DNA from: Siminovitchia fortis
GTDB taxonomy: Bacteria > Bacillota > Bacilli > Bacillales > Bacillaceae_C
DNA length: 64,000 bases
NCBI RefSeq assembly: GCF_003605365.2
Contig: NZ_QYTU02000002.1
Coordinates: 62,001-126,000, forward strand
Reading direction: 5' to 3'
Position numbers and translations under genes: made by a program. Position 1 is the stretch's first letter. Every line of letters begins with the position of its first letter. The notes under the pieces were generated by a model. It was not told the origin of the DNA. It ran no database searches and was given only the letters and a program-made list of their open reading frames with translations. Below, one piece after another: positions 9,124 through 16,713 of the stretch.

Positions 9124-9859
9124 CGGGCTCTTCCTTTGTCAATTGAATATAAATGTCGTTCAAAGTTGCACCACGCATGCCGAACTGCTCCTGCAGTTCT
9201 TCCAAAGTTCCCTTTGCCCGTACTTTTCCGTCATGCAAAATGACAAACCCGTCACAAAATTGTTCGGCAGTGGCCAAAATATGGGTGGACATTAGAATGC
9301 CGGCCCCTTGTTCCTTCATCTTTTCCATTATTTCAAGCAGCGACTGAATTCCGAGCGGGTCAAGTCCTACAAACGGTTCGTCGATGATATACAATGATGG
9401 TTCAATCAGAAAGGCGCACATGATCATCACTTTCTGTTTCATGCCTTTGGAAAAATGGGCAGGGAACCATTTCAATTTTTTATCAAGCCGGAATTCCTTG
9501 AGCAGCGGCATGACCCTCGATTCATATGTATCCTGCGATAACCCATAGGCCATTGCCGTCAATTGCAAATGCTCCTCAAGTGTCAATTCATCATACAGCA
9601 CCGGTGTTTCGGGCACGAAGGAAAACTGCTTCCGATATTTGACCAGATCCTCTTCCAATCGCGTACCATTTATCGTGATTGTCCCTGAACGCGGCTCCAT
9701 CAATCCGATAATATGTTTGATTGTCGTACTCTTTCCGGCCCCATTCAGGCCGATCAGGCCGATCAGCTGGCTTTTTTCCATGGAAAAAGATATATCTTTC
9801 AATACGGGCCTTTTCGTGTATCCGCCGGTAAGGTTTTTGATTTCCAATAAAGACATCAT
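9107..9859 (-). CDS. ecsA: ABC transporter ATP-binding protein EcsA
   Basis: About 250 aa. Walker A is G-L-N-G-A-G-K-S-T-T. The signature region is unusual (S-K-G-M-K-Q-K rather than LSGGQ, as in other EcsA-like exporters), Walker B ends I-I-D-E-P, and the H-loop is M-S-T-H. The ATG at 9859 has AGAGG 7 nt upstream; a TTG at 9862 and ATG at 9856 are in frame beside it. It is the ATPase partner of EcsB and is divergent from hit, as in B. subtilis. Confidence 0.93.
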   Translation of the reverse strand: MMSLLEIKNLTGGYTKRPVLKDISFSMEKSQLIGLIGLNGAGKSTTIKHIIGLMEPRSGTITINGTRLEEDLVKYRKQFSFVPETPVLYDELTLEEHLQLTAMAYGLSQDTYESRVMPLLKEFRLDKKLKWFPAHFSKGMKQKVMIMCAFLIEPSLYIIDEPFVGLDPLGIQSLLEIMEKMKEQGAGILMSTHILATAEQFCDGFVILHDGKVRAKGTLEELQEQFGMRGATLNDIYIQLTKEEPDEANK

Positions 9860-9892
9860 CAACCGTCCTCTCGTTCAACTGATTTCATTGTA

Positions 9893-10262
9893 ACAAAAAA
9901 CAATCGTGCAAGCACTAACGGCTGGCGAATTTTACCTCTAATAGATCGTGCCGAAACGCACAATATATATTTCGAAGGGAGCGGGAAAGCGAAGCTGGGG
10001 TGGTTGTCGTAGACACTGATCTGCAGTAGACGCGGAAAGTCATCAATTGCATGAACAGTAATCTGTACCTTACAAGGGGATGATTGCGTTGGGCATGATA
10101 ATGATTGATCGAATGCTTCTTTAATCGAACCGATGGGCGAGATGAAGAACACTTTCCAAAATGAACCGCAATCCTTCAATGTGCAGAGCTTAGCGGCTCT
10201 GCACATTTTGCTGTTCACTTCCTGTATGATAAAATGGACTATTATAATCAATTTGAGGTGAA
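9893..10262. other. Gene-poor spacer between ecsA and hit, with a hairpin at 10177-10203
   Basis: About 370 nt with no convincing gene. Open frames on either strand lack ribosome sites and recognisable motifs. Near the right end TGTGCAGAGC and GCTCTGCACA form a 10-bp stem followed by a short T run. This could end a small transcript on the plus strand or regulate hit. No foldback element is present here, which makes this gap unlike the other long gaps in the window. Confidence 0.4.
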
Positions 10263-10268
10263 GTGGAC

Positions 10269-10691
10269 ATGAGCAACTGTATTTTTTGTAAAATTGTAAA
10301 TGGCGAACTTCCGTCAGCAAAGGTTTTTGAAAACGAAGATATTCTGGCTTTTTTGGATATAAGCCAAATTACAAAAGGACATACACTGGTCATTCCGAAA
10401 GTACATAAGGAAGATATATTTGAAATGGACGAAGAGACTGCGGCCAAGCTTTTTTCAGCGGTTCCCAAAATTGCACGGGCCATTAAAGCCGAATTCGGCG
10501 CGAAAGGCATGAATCTGCTGAACAACAATGGTTCTTTTGCCGGACAGGAAGTTTTTCATTACCATATGCACCTGATTCCAAGATACGATGAAAATGACGG
10601 TTTTTCAAAGCGGTTTGTCAGCCACCAATCTGAGTACTCTTCTGAAGATTTACAAACAATGGCAGCAGCAATTTCAAATCAATTGACATAA
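10269..10691 (+). CDS. hit: HIT family nucleotide-binding hydrolase
   Basis: About 140 aa. C-I-F-C-K-I at the N-terminus and the histidine triad H-Y-H-M-H-L-I near the C-terminus define a Hint-branch HIT protein, which hydrolyses purine nucleoside phosphoramidates. The ATG at 10269 has GAGGTG 8 nt upstream; the GTG at 10263 is too close to that site. Divergent from ecsA, as in B. subtilis. Confidence 0.93.
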   Translation: MSNCIFCKIVNGELPSAKVFENEDILAFLDISQITKGHTLVIPKVHKEDIFEMDEETAAKLFSAVPKIARAIKAEFGAKGMNLLNNNGSFAGQEVFHYHMHLIPRYDENDGFSKRFVSHQSEYSSEDLQTMAAAISNQLT

Positions 10692-10711
10692 TGTTCTTCC
10701 TTCTCAAGATC

Positions 10712-10966
10712 AAAGGCGCAAGCGCCTGTTTATCGACGTACAGACTGGAGCGCTTCTGACGAGATAAAGGAAACACGCGCAGCGGAGCGGAGCGATGTTG
10801 ACTTATCGTAGGAAGAAGGGTGAAGTCTGCTAGTCGATAGGCGCTGGCCGCCTTAAAGCGCCACGTCCTGTGGCGCCGGCGGCACTAGGACTTCCTGTCC
10901 GTCGGAGCCGGACGCAGCACTAAGTGACAAATAAGTTACTCACAACCTGAGCATTTTATAACAACG
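10712..10966 (+). repeat. Foldback intergenic element, copy 3, carrying an inserted AGGAN-hairpin module
   Basis: Begins 20 nt after the hit stop. Outer helix TATCGAC/GTCGATA, inner GCGCTTCT matched by a GAAGAAGGGT-side strand, core GAGATAAAGGAAACACG and CGATGTTGACTTATCG. A second-order module (10846-10904, minus orientation) separates GGCGCTGG from AGCCGGA at the end of the element. The tail holds AGTGAC...GTTACT. It fills most of the hit-trpP gap. Confidence 0.85.
10846..10904 (-). repeat. AGGAN-loop two-hairpin module (copy a)
   Basis: On the minus strand: GGAC-AGGAA-GTCC, then TAGTGC, then outer stem GCCGCC/GGCGGC around GGCGCCAC-AGGAC-GTGGCGC. Its sister at 44864 has the same outer stem. 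Confidence 0.75.
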
Positions 10967-11063
10967 CTAAACAACGAAAAAGGCTTCATTTTCAGAAAAT
11001 AGTATGCTACAATACTGTTAATCTTTCGCTGGCAGCATCAGAGCATGTCAGGATTGAAATTAC

Positions 11064-11086
11064 GAGCTTAGTTGAGAAGAGGAGAG
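11064..11086 (+). promoter_or_regulatory. Candidate TRAP (MtrB) binding site over the trpP ribosome site
   Basis: GAG at 11064, TAG at 11069, GAG at 11074, 11079 and 11084: five triplets with exact 2-nt spacers, ending 6 nt before the trpP ATG. B. subtilis trpP is known to be translationally repressed by tryptophan-bound TRAP through GAG/UAG triplets overlapping its Shine-Dalgarno. Some of this purine richness would be expected of any strong ribosome site. Confidence 0.6.
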
Positions 11087-11092
11087 TTACAA

Positions 11093-11617
11093 ATGAATAC
11101 AAGAACGCTTGTCATTTTATCGTTGTTTGTTGCGATCGGGGCTGCACTGCATTTTATCATGCCCGGCATCTATATGGGTATGAAGCCGGATACGATGCTG
11201 GCCATGATGTTTTTGGGAATTGCACTTTTCCCGGATAAGAAAAACGTACTTCTGCTCGGTCTAGTTACCGGATTGCTTGCAGGGCTCACTTCGAGCTTCC
11301 CCGGAGGGCTTATTCCAAACCTGATCGACAAACCGATTACAGCTTTTGTTTTCTTCGGACTTTATTTACTGATCGCCAAAAACATGTCCAACCTGATCGG
11401 GGTCTCAATCCTAACGGGAGTTGGTACAATCGTTTCCGGAACAGTCTTCCTGACATCAGCTTTGCTTATTGTCGGCGGGTTGCCTGCACCGTTTGCAGCA
11501 TTATTCGCAACTGTAGTCATCCCTGCAACGATCATGAATGCAATTGCCATGTTTATCCTTTTCCCGATTGTTAAGACGATTTTAAGAAGGACGAATCTGA
11601 TGCAGCAAGCTTCTTAA
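11093..11617 (+). CDS. trpP: Tryptophan transporter TrpP (YhaG)
   Basis: 174 aa, all helical and hydrophobic, with about five membrane spans. The N-terminal A-L-H-F-I-M-P-G-I-Y and G-M-K-P-D segments and the P-G-G-L-I-P-N-L-I-D-K-P block match the TrpP family. The ATG at 11093 has GAGGAGAG just upstream; the TTG at 11072 would put the ribosome site inside the gene. Likely repressed translationally by TRAP through the triplets over its ribosome site. It lies between hit and yhaH as in B. subtilis, but serC, which I recall between hit and trpP there, is absent. Confidence 0.88.
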   Translation: MNTRTLVILSLFVAIGAALHFIMPGIYMGMKPDTMLAMMFLGIALFPDKKNVLLLGLVTGLLAGLTSSFPGGLIPNLIDKPITAFVFFGLYLLIAKNMSNLIGVSILTGVGTIVSGTVFLTSALLIVGGLPAPFAALFATVVIPATIMNAIAMFILFPIVKTILRRTNLMQQAS

Positions 11618-11621
11618 AACC

Positions 11622-11658
11622 AATAAGAACCCCGCCGTTGGTGAGGGTTCTTATTTTA
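11622..11658. terminator. Terminator after trpP
   Basis: AATAAGAACCC (11622-11632) pairs with GGGTTCTTATT (11645-11655), followed by TTT on the plus strand. It also overlaps the 3' end of the facing small gene. Confidence 0.85.
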
Positions 11659-11850
11659 CTTAAAAAATATTGCAAATAAAACACCGGCGGCGAAAAGGAT
11701 TCCGCCAATGCTTCCAAGGGAAGCAGCACGGGCCTTCAATATTTTCTTCGGCGGATAAATGCCGGGTCGTTGGTACAAAATGACATTATAGAACATGGCC
11801 GCGAGCATCAGTATACCAAGGGTGATGAAAACGATCATGATGATGTTCAA
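11656..11850 (-). CDS. Small two-helix membrane protein, function unknown
   Basis: About 64 aa with two hydrophobic helices joined by a short basic cytoplasmic loop (P-P-K-K-I-L-K-A-R-A). A TTG at 11850 lies 6 nt after GAGGTG; the GTG at 11859 overlaps that site. I do not recognise the family. It converges on trpP. Confidence 0.6.
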   Translation of the reverse strand: MNIIMIVFITLGILMLAAMFYNVILYQRPGIYPPKKILKARAASLGSIGGILFAAGVLFAIFFK

Positions 11851-11920
11851 GCCGTCCACCTCAAAGCCCTTAATTTTATTGCGTCGCTTAGCGACGCCTT
11901 ACGCTTTTCTATTGTCCAGC

Positions 11921-11980
11921 GACGGACAGGAAGTCCTAGTGCAGGCGAAGCGACAGGATGTCGCTGCCTGAGCCTGCCTT
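11921..11980 (+). repeat. AGGAN-loop two-hairpin module (copy b)
   Basis: GGAC-AGGAA-GTCC, TAGTGC, then GCAGGC/GCCTGC enclosing GCGAC-AGGAT-GTCGC. Located at the base of foldback copy 4. Confidence 0.75.
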
Positions 11981-12039
11981 CAGGCGTCAGCGACTAGCAG
12001 ACTTTGCGCCTCCTTCTACGATAAGTCAACATCGGCTCC

Positions 12040-12098
12040 GACGCACAGGATGTGCTAGTGCAGGCGAAGCGACAGGACGTCGCGTCCTGAGCCTGCCT
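12040..12098 (+). repeat. AGGAN-loop two-hairpin module (copy c)
   Basis: GCAC-AGGAT-GTGC replaces the GGAC/GTCC stem of other copies; then GCAGGC/GCCTGC around GCGAC-AGGAC-GTCGC. Located in the apex of foldback copy 4, directly after CGGCTCC. Confidence 0.75.
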
Positions 12099-12274
12099 TC
12101 GTCGCCGTGTTTCCTTTATCTCGGCGAAGGCGCTCCAGTCTGTACGTCGCTAAGCGACGCCTTACGCTTTTCTATATCTTATGCAAAAATAGTGTGTACA
12201 TGAACAAGTTTGGGTAAAGTGATTAGCAGGAGAGTTTAATTTTTTCAAGAAAAATTAAAAAAAGGGTGAGGAAA

Positions 12275-12652
12275 ATGAACAAAAAAATGTTAACTTACGG
12301 ACTGTTTGTGGGAGGAGCCATTGGTGCAGCCGCGGCCCTTCTTTACGCTCCTCTATCCGGCAAAGAGCTGCGAAAGCAAATGAGAGAGTCGAAAGATGAA
12401 TGGATCAAAATTGCCAATGAGTTTAAAGAAAATGCAACTGAATTGAAAGAATCCGTGACAAAACTTTCACAGGATGGAAAAGAAATCATCAAAGAACTGG
12501 CAACCGATGTGAAAACAGCTGTGGAAGAATGGCAGCATGAAATCGAGCCTACGAAGGAAGCCATGCAGACTGAAATAAAAAATATCCAAAAGACAATTGC
12601 TGAGCTTGAGAACAAGCTTCAAGAAGGAAAAGACGCTATTCGTCCTTCCTGA
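12275..12652 (+). CDS. yhaH: YtxH-like protein YhaH
   Basis: About 125 aa. One N-terminal transmembrane helix (Y-G-L-F-V-G-G-A-I-G-A-A-A-A) is followed by L-Y-A-P-L-S-G-K-E-L-R and a long charged, heptad-rich helix. This is the YtxH domain architecture of Bacillus general-stress envelope proteins. The ATG at 12275 follows AAGGGTGAGG. The position between trpP and scoC is the same as in B. subtilis. Confidence 0.88.
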   Translation: MNKKMLTYGLFVGGAIGAAAALLYAPLSGKELRKQMRESKDEWIKIANEFKENATELKESVTKLSQDGKEIIKELATDVKTAVEEWQHEIEPTKEAMQTEIKNIQKTIAELENKLQEGKDAIRPS

Positions 12653-12800
12653 CCTTCTTCCGGGGCAAGAGACCTGTGCTATATTTCTCTTGCCTTATCT
12701 CTAAATTCTTTCATTCTAAATTTTTTCAATTTTTTTCAGATTGAATTTTTATTATTTTTCTTGCATAATAATAGAAACACCTTTAAAGCGGGGGAATAAA

Positions 12801-13370
12801 ATGGCAAGTAAACACGTTTCCGTCAAAGAAGCAATGATTTTCAGCCAGCGCATGGCCCAATTGAGCAAAGCATTATGGAAAGCCATTGAAAAAGATTGGC
12901 AGAACTGGATCAAGCCATATAATTTGAATATCAATGAACACCATATTTTGTGGATCGCCTATCATTTAAAAGGCGCATCCATCTCAGATATTGCAAAATT
13001 TGGTGTGATGCATGTCTCCACTGCCTTCAATTTCTCTAAAAAGCTTGCAGAGCGGGGATATCTTCAATTTTCCAAAAAAGAAAATGATAAACGGAATACG
13101 TACGTGAAGCTGACAGAACGCGGAGAAGATCTTCTGCTTGAATTGGCCGACTGTTATAATCCCGACGCAGACTCGGTTTTCACAGGAGCATCACCTCTCA
13201 AGGATTTATACGGCAAGCTCCCTGAAGCAATGGAAATGATGGTGATTGTCAGGCAAATATATGGTGATGACTTTATGGATATTTTTGAAAAGTCTTTCAG
13301 TAATCTTGAATCCGATTTTTTTGAAGAAGGAAGAAGATTGGAAAAGGCTGAAATCAACAGTGCCGTATAA
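12801..13370 (+). CDS. scoC: Transition-state regulator ScoC/Hpr (MarR family)
   Basis: 189 aa. The N-terminal region is followed by a winged helix-turn-helix ([18 protein letters not shown]). The wing carries [12 protein letters not shown]. The protein is known to repress protease, sporulation and peptide-transport genes in B. subtilis. The ATG at 12801 has GCGGGGGA upstream. A longer frame from 12741 has no ribosome site and reads through promoter-like AT-rich DNA. Confidence 0.95.
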   Translation: MASKHVSVKEAMIFSQRMAQLSKALWKAIEKDWQNWIKPYNLNINEHHILWIAYHLKGASISDIAKFGVMHVSTAFNFSKKLAERGYLQFSKKENDKRNTYVKLTERGEDLLLELADCYNPDADSVFTGASPLKDLYGKLPEAMEMMVIVRQIYGDDFMDIFEKSFSNLESDFFEEGRRLEKAEINSAV

Positions 13371-13468
13371 ATTTGCGATCAAAAAGTTAGAAAATTATAA
13401 ACAAGATAACGAAGACTATTCGCAGCTTATCATTTGGTGACTTTTTGAACATTCTCCATAAGAGGAAA

Positions 13469-13801
13469 TCATTTGATATTCAGCCTTAATACTTTCATCA
13501 GTTCGGGATAGATATTTTGTTTTAAACATGCCTGTATCGTTTCCTCAGGCTGTAATTTTCCATTCAATTTGGAAGTAAATTGTTTAAAAAGCGGAAAATG
13601 AAACACAAACTTTTCCGCTTTCTGTTTTTCCATCTCGGCTGACAGCTCTTCACACAACTGAAAAAATTCCTCCACTTCCTTTTCCGCCAGCCTCTTCTTA
13701 ATGATCAGCAGATCAAAGTCCTTATTCACCGGCTGGATCATGTCCAACAGCAATTTTTGGTGATATTCCAGCAGCAAGATCCGCTCATATAACTCGTCCA
13801 T
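13469..13801 (-). CDS. yhaI: YhaI family protein (DUF1878)
   Basis: 110 aa, mostly helical and charged, starting M-D-E-L-Y-E-R-I. Its size and position beside scoC match B. subtilis YhaI, a small all-alpha protein of unknown function. The ATG at 13801 follows GGAGGTATGTGA. Confidence 0.8.
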   Translation of the reverse strand: MDELYERILLLEYHQKLLLDMIQPVNKDFDLLIIKKRLAEKEVEEFFQLCEELSAEMEKQKAEKFVFHFPLFKQFTSKLNGKLQPEETIQACLKQNIYPELMKVLRLNIK

Positions 13802-13946
13802 TCACATACCTCCAGCTTTTATCATCCATTCACCACAAAATTGTAACAAGGCAATGAAAAAAAGCAAAAATCATATTGCAATTCCCTTCCATCCATCGTA
13901 CATTATGAGTGAATGAAAACATAAGCAAAGTTGGGGGGCTGTCGCC

Positions 13947-14492
13947 ATGCATTGTTGGAAAGCATACAGCGTAGACCGCAAACATCATTTTTTCCGGCGT
14001 TTTTTTATTTCCGCCATCATTTCGGTATTTGTTTTTATCATATCCTATGTAACAATGCAGGCAATTGCGGCCCGGGAATTCAATGATAAATTTTTTCTTG
14101 TATTTTTATGTTGTTTCATTATACTATATCCGGTTCATAAATTTTTTCATATTGTACCGATCATGTCTTATTATAAACATATGAAATGGGAAATCGAACG
14201 GTATTTTCGTATTTTGCCGGTGATAGATTTGAAAGTGAGGCACCCGATTCCTAAGGCCAGATTCGGTTTGGCGCTTATATTGCCATTTATTGTATTGAAT
14301 GTACTGTTTTTTGCGGCCCTTTTTTTATATCCGCAATTCGGACACTATATTACCATTTTGCTTGCATACCATAACGGCATATCGGCGTTCGACCTTTTAT
14401 ATTTTAAAACATTGTTCTTTTCTCCCAAAAATGCCCTTGTAGAAGAAAACAATGAAGGCTACGAAATATTGGTAGAAAACGATCCCTGGTAA
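13947..14492 (+). CDS. DUF3267-type membrane protein, possible metalloprotease-like
   Basis: 181 aa with about four transmembrane helices. An H-K-F-F-H pair within a membrane-proximal helix resembles the HxxxH-type motif of DUF3267 proteins, which have been proposed to be zinc peptidases. A later F-D-L-L-Y could supply an Asp ligand. The ATG at 13947 has GGGGGG about 9 nt upstream. By position it would correspond to yhaJ of B. subtilis, but I cannot confirm the sequence match. Confidence 0.65.
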   Translation: MHCWKAYSVDRKHHFFRRFFISAIISVFVFIISYVTMQAIAAREFNDKFFLVFLCCFIILYPVHKFFHIVPIMSYYKHMKWEIERYFRILPVIDLKVRHPIPKARFGLALILPFIVLNVLFFAALFLYPQFGHYITILLAYHNGISAFDLLYFKTLFFSPKNALVEENNEGYEILVENDPW

Positions 14493-14495
14493 TAT

Positions 14496-14538
14496 GCTTC
14501 CATTAAGTTTGCCGAAAACTTATGGAAGCGTCATTTTT
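14496..14538 (+). terminator. Terminator after the DUF3267 gene
   Basis: GCTTCCAT-AAGTTT pairs with AAACTT-ATGGAAGC around GCCG, and the hairpin is followed by a T-rich tract on the plus strand. Confidence 0.8.
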
Positions 14539-14604
14539 TATGCTGTCTTTTTTTTGTGAAATTTGCTATCGTATGTTTATGAGATAGTTGGGGGGAGATT
14601 TGGA

Positions 14605-14784
14605 TTGCCGGCGTTGTTTATAATATTTGCTATTTTCATTTTATACATTTTTAATAACTTGACGTATTCCCTCTGTGTGCAACGGGAGATACCTGAGGAG
14701 CGCCACCCAAAAATATTTCGCACTATTAATATATTGATTACTATTTTGCTATTCTCCTCTTATATTGAAATACTGTACACATAG
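14605..14784 (+). CDS. Small two-helix membrane protein, function unknown
   Basis: 59 aa from a TTG at 14605, which lies 7 nt after GGGGGGAG. Two hydrophobic helices flank a charged loop (Q-R-E-I-P-E-E-R-H-P-K). An upstream TTG at 14563 would place the ribosome site inside the frame. The position between a yhaJ-like gene and prsA matches that of small yha membrane genes in B. subtilis. Confidence 0.6.
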   Translation: MPALFIIFAIFILYIFNNLTYSLCVQREIPEERHPKIFRTINILITILLFSSYIEILYT

Positions 14785-14794
14785 GAATAGCGCG

Positions 14795-14912
14795 CCGGGG
14801 GTAAGCTGATTGCCCCTCTCGAACCGCGCTTCGGCAGGTTCAGACTGCGACGTCCTGTCGCTTCACTTGCACTAGGACTTCCTGTCCGTCGGCCGATTCA
14901 GGCAAACCGGAC
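14795..14912. repeat. Degenerate foldback fragment with one AGGAN module
   Basis: Contains a minus-oriented module (14843-14892) with GGAC-AGGAA-GTCC, TAGTGC and GCGAC-AGGAC-GTCGC, preceded on that strand by CGGCC. The module's outer stem is decayed and the invariant foldback core is missing. It looks like a relic, or a module outside a full host element. Confidence 0.6.
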
Positions 14913-14928
14913 AATAATCATACAAAAC

Positions 14929-14965
14929 AAGGACGGCCCCTGCGCGGATACCGTCCTTTTTTACT
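14929..14965. terminator. Terminator, AAGGACGG stem
   Basis: AAGGACGG pairs with CCGTCCTT around a 14-nt loop, with TTTTTT on the plus strand. It faces the 3' end of the minus-strand YjcZ gene. Confidence 0.75.
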
Positions 14966-14992
14966 GCAATGATTGCAGCCGATTTGTTAATT

Positions 14993-15085
14993 TTAGTAAA
15001 ACCAGGCTGCTCCGACGATGATTAACAAAATGAACAATACTACGATCAAAGCAAATCCTGCACCGTATCCAGCGCCTCCGCTCAC
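14993..15085 (-). CDS. YjcZ-type sporulation microprotein, 30 aa (copy 1)
   Basis: A GTG at 15085 lies 7 nt after AGGAGGTG. The product starts M-S-G-G-A-G-Y-G-A-G, then runs [15 protein letters not shown] and ends A-A-W-F-Y: a glycine/tyrosine N-terminus, one membrane helix and an aromatic C-terminus. This is the YjcZ family of tiny spore membrane proteins. It is too short for routine ORF calling. The conserved helix, intact ribosome site and three sisters in the window make it real. Confidence 0.88.
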   Translation of the reverse strand: MSGGAGYGAGFALIVVLFILLIIVGAAWFY

Positions 15086-15175
15086 TTCTATGCACCTCCT
15101 AAATCTTGTTCACCATTTATCCTATTCAATCAATTATTTTATGCTAAAGGTATACGCCCATTTTTTAAGGCTTTT

Positions 15176-15265
15176 TTACCAAACAAACGCAGTCCCAACA
15201 ATGATCAACAAGATAAACAAAACTACGATAAGCGCAAAGCCTCCGCCATAGCCAAATCCTCCCAT
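15176..15265 (-). CDS. YjcZ-type sporulation microprotein, 29 aa (copy 2)
   Basis: The ATG at 15265 follows [18 protein letters not shown] precedes the same [15 protein letters not shown] helix, and the product ends T-A-F-V-W. About 90 bp separate it from copy 1, and both point away from prsA, so they are probably a tandem duplication, perhaps co-transcribed. Confidence 0.88.
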   Translation of the reverse strand: MGGFGYGGGFALIVVLFILLIIVGTAFVW

Positions 15266-15444
15266 ATTGATGACCTCCTTTTCGGTTTCGCTATAGCATA
15301 TGAAGCGGGCGGGCATGTTGGCTGAATCAAACGCCCAATTTCTGAGATTTTCGGGAAATTGTTTTTTTCTTCACCTAACTGTGATATAGTATGACTTGTG
15401 GAATTTCAACCCACATAGATATAAAAAACAGGGAGTTGGCTTAC

Positions 15445-16374
15445 ATGAAAAAATGGGTATTATCCCTTTCCTTAGCTGCAGGGATTGTCGGTCTTGCAGG
15501 GTGCGGCGGCCAAGGCGGCGATACTGTTGCCAAAACAAAAGCCGGAAACGTCACAAAAGATGAATTATACGAAGCAATGAAAGATAAATACGGGGAGCAG
15601 GCCCTTCAACAAATTGTTTTTGAAAAAGTACTTTCCAAAGAATACAAAGTGTCCGATAAAGAAGTGGACAAAAAAATGGACGAGCTTAAAGAACAGCTTG
15701 GCCCTCAATTCCAAATGGCCCTTATGCAAAGCGGGTTCAAGGACGAAGACGATTTTCGCCAGTCCCTGAAAGTCAACCTTCTTCAGGAAAAAGCTGCATC
15801 AAAAGACATTAAAGTCTCTGAGGAAGAAGTAAAAGAGTACTATGAGAATAAACAAAAGGACATTACTGTCCGCCACATTTTGGTTGATGATGAAAAAACA
15901 GCTAAAGAGGTAAAAGATAAGCTGGATAAAGGCGAGGACTTTGCCAAGCTTGCAAAAAAATATTCTGTTGATACAGCTGCAAACGAACAAGGCGGAGACC
16001 TGGGCACCATCTCCATCGATGATCCCCAAATGGACGAAACGTTCAAAGAAGCTGCTTTCAAATTGAAAAAGGATGAAATCAGCAAACCTGTGGAAACCCA
16101 GTTCGGCTGGCATATTATCCAGGTGACAGATATCAAGGAAAAGAAAGACAAGAAGCCATTTGACAAAGTAAAAGACGAGTACAAAAATGAATTAAAAGTG
16201 GCCAAGCTTGATCCTGAAATGATGCAGGAAGCTTTAAAGAAAGAGCTCGAAAAAGCGGATATCAAAGTGAAAGACAAAGAGCTCAAAGATACTTTCGACC
16301 AGATTTTAAATGAGCCGAAGGAAGACGGAGACGCTCCTGTTGATGAAGGAAAAGATAAAAAAGAAGAAAAATAA
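15445..16374 (+). CDS. prsA: Foldase lipoprotein PrsA (peptidyl-prolyl isomerase)
   Basis: 309 aa. The signal peptide ends in the lipobox L-A-G-C (Cys20). A parvulin domain around residues 135-225 carries V-R-H-I-L-V and the F-G-W-H-I-I-Q-V end block. The flanking N- and C-terminal segments are lysine- and glutamate-rich helices of the chaperone domain, with a very charged tail. It folds secreted proteins on the outer face of the membrane. The ATG at 15445 is chosen because it begins a proper signal peptide; the longer frame from 15391 has none. Confidence 0.95.
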   Translation: MKKWVLSLSLAAGIVGLAGCGGQGGDTVAKTKAGNVTKDELYEAMKDKYGEQALQQIVFEKVLSKEYKVSDKEVDKKMDELKEQLGPQFQMALMQSGFKDEDDFRQSLKVNLLQEKAASKDIKVSEEEVKEYYENKQKDITVRHILVDDEKTAKEVKDKLDKGEDFAKLAKKYSVDTAANEQGGDLGTISIDDPQMDETFKEAAFKLKKDEISKPVETQFGWHIIQVTDIKEKKDKKPFDKVKDEYKNELKVAKLDPEMMQEALKKELEKADIKVKDKELKDTFDQILNEPKEDGDAPVDEGKDKKEEK

Positions 16375-16377
16375 TAA

Positions 16378-16402
16378 CCGGGCTGCTGCCCGGTTTCTTT
16401 TT
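16378..16402 (+). terminator. Terminator after prsA
   Basis: CCGGGC-TGCT-GCCCGG followed by TTTCTTTTT. Confidence 0.88.
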
Positions 16403-16441
16403 AATGATATCGACAGCAAGAGAAACATTCTGATCGAAACC

Positions 16442-16630
16442 CTAACTTCCGGCTTGCCTTATCTCCTTTCTCCGCTCCTTTTCTTCCTCCATCCTCTCAA
16501 TGTAGACTTCTCCCTCTTTTTCAATCCATTCCCTTTCAAACTCGCGCTCTTCACGGGCGGTTTTGACAGCCATGAACGCACTGACGAATATTCCTGCAAT
16601 GACGAAATACAACCAAATCGGCAAGGCCAT
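16442..16630 (-). CDS. yhaL: Sporulation membrane protein YhaL
   Basis: 62 aa. An N-terminal transmembrane helix (M-A-L-P-I-W-L-Y-F-V-I-A-G) is followed by a highly charged tail with W-I-E-K-E-G-E-V-Y-I-E-R-M-E, as in B. subtilis YhaL, a sporulation-expressed protein. The ATG at 16630 follows AAAGGGGAT. It converges on prsA and follows yhaM. Confidence 0.88.
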   Translation of the reverse strand: MALPIWLYFVIAGIFVSAFMAVKTAREEREFEREWIEKEGEVYIERMEEEKERRKEIRQAGS

Positions 16631-16713
16631 TTTCTTATCCCCTTTCATTGGCTAGTCCATATATTTTAAATATATGAGAAAATGCCAAAAAAATGCCTCT
16701 GAAGACAGAGGCA

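Larger units (their letters stand above)
11878..12176 (-). repeat. Foldback intergenic element, copy 4, with two inserted modules
   Basis: Sense strand is minus. The helix GTCGCTAAGCGAC near the 12.17 kb end, the arm TAGTCGCT and the core (12091-12125 and 12021-12036) are intact. AGGAN modules sit at the base (11921-11980) and at the apex (12040-12098). A duplicated end fragment (11878-11912) repeats the GCGTCGCT-AGCGACGC palindrome and ACGCTTTTCTA terminus, so an additional truncated copy abuts it. Confidence 0.8.

Noticed and set aside
9859-10320. 153-codon minus-strand frame upstream of ecsA
   Set aside because: It crosses the hit start region and the hairpin, has no ribosome site, and matches no family I know.
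11958-12203. 81-codon open frame in foldback copy 4, and the similar frames at 44956-45294
   Set aside because: These run entirely through repeat and module sequence, and related peptides appear only because the DNA repeats.
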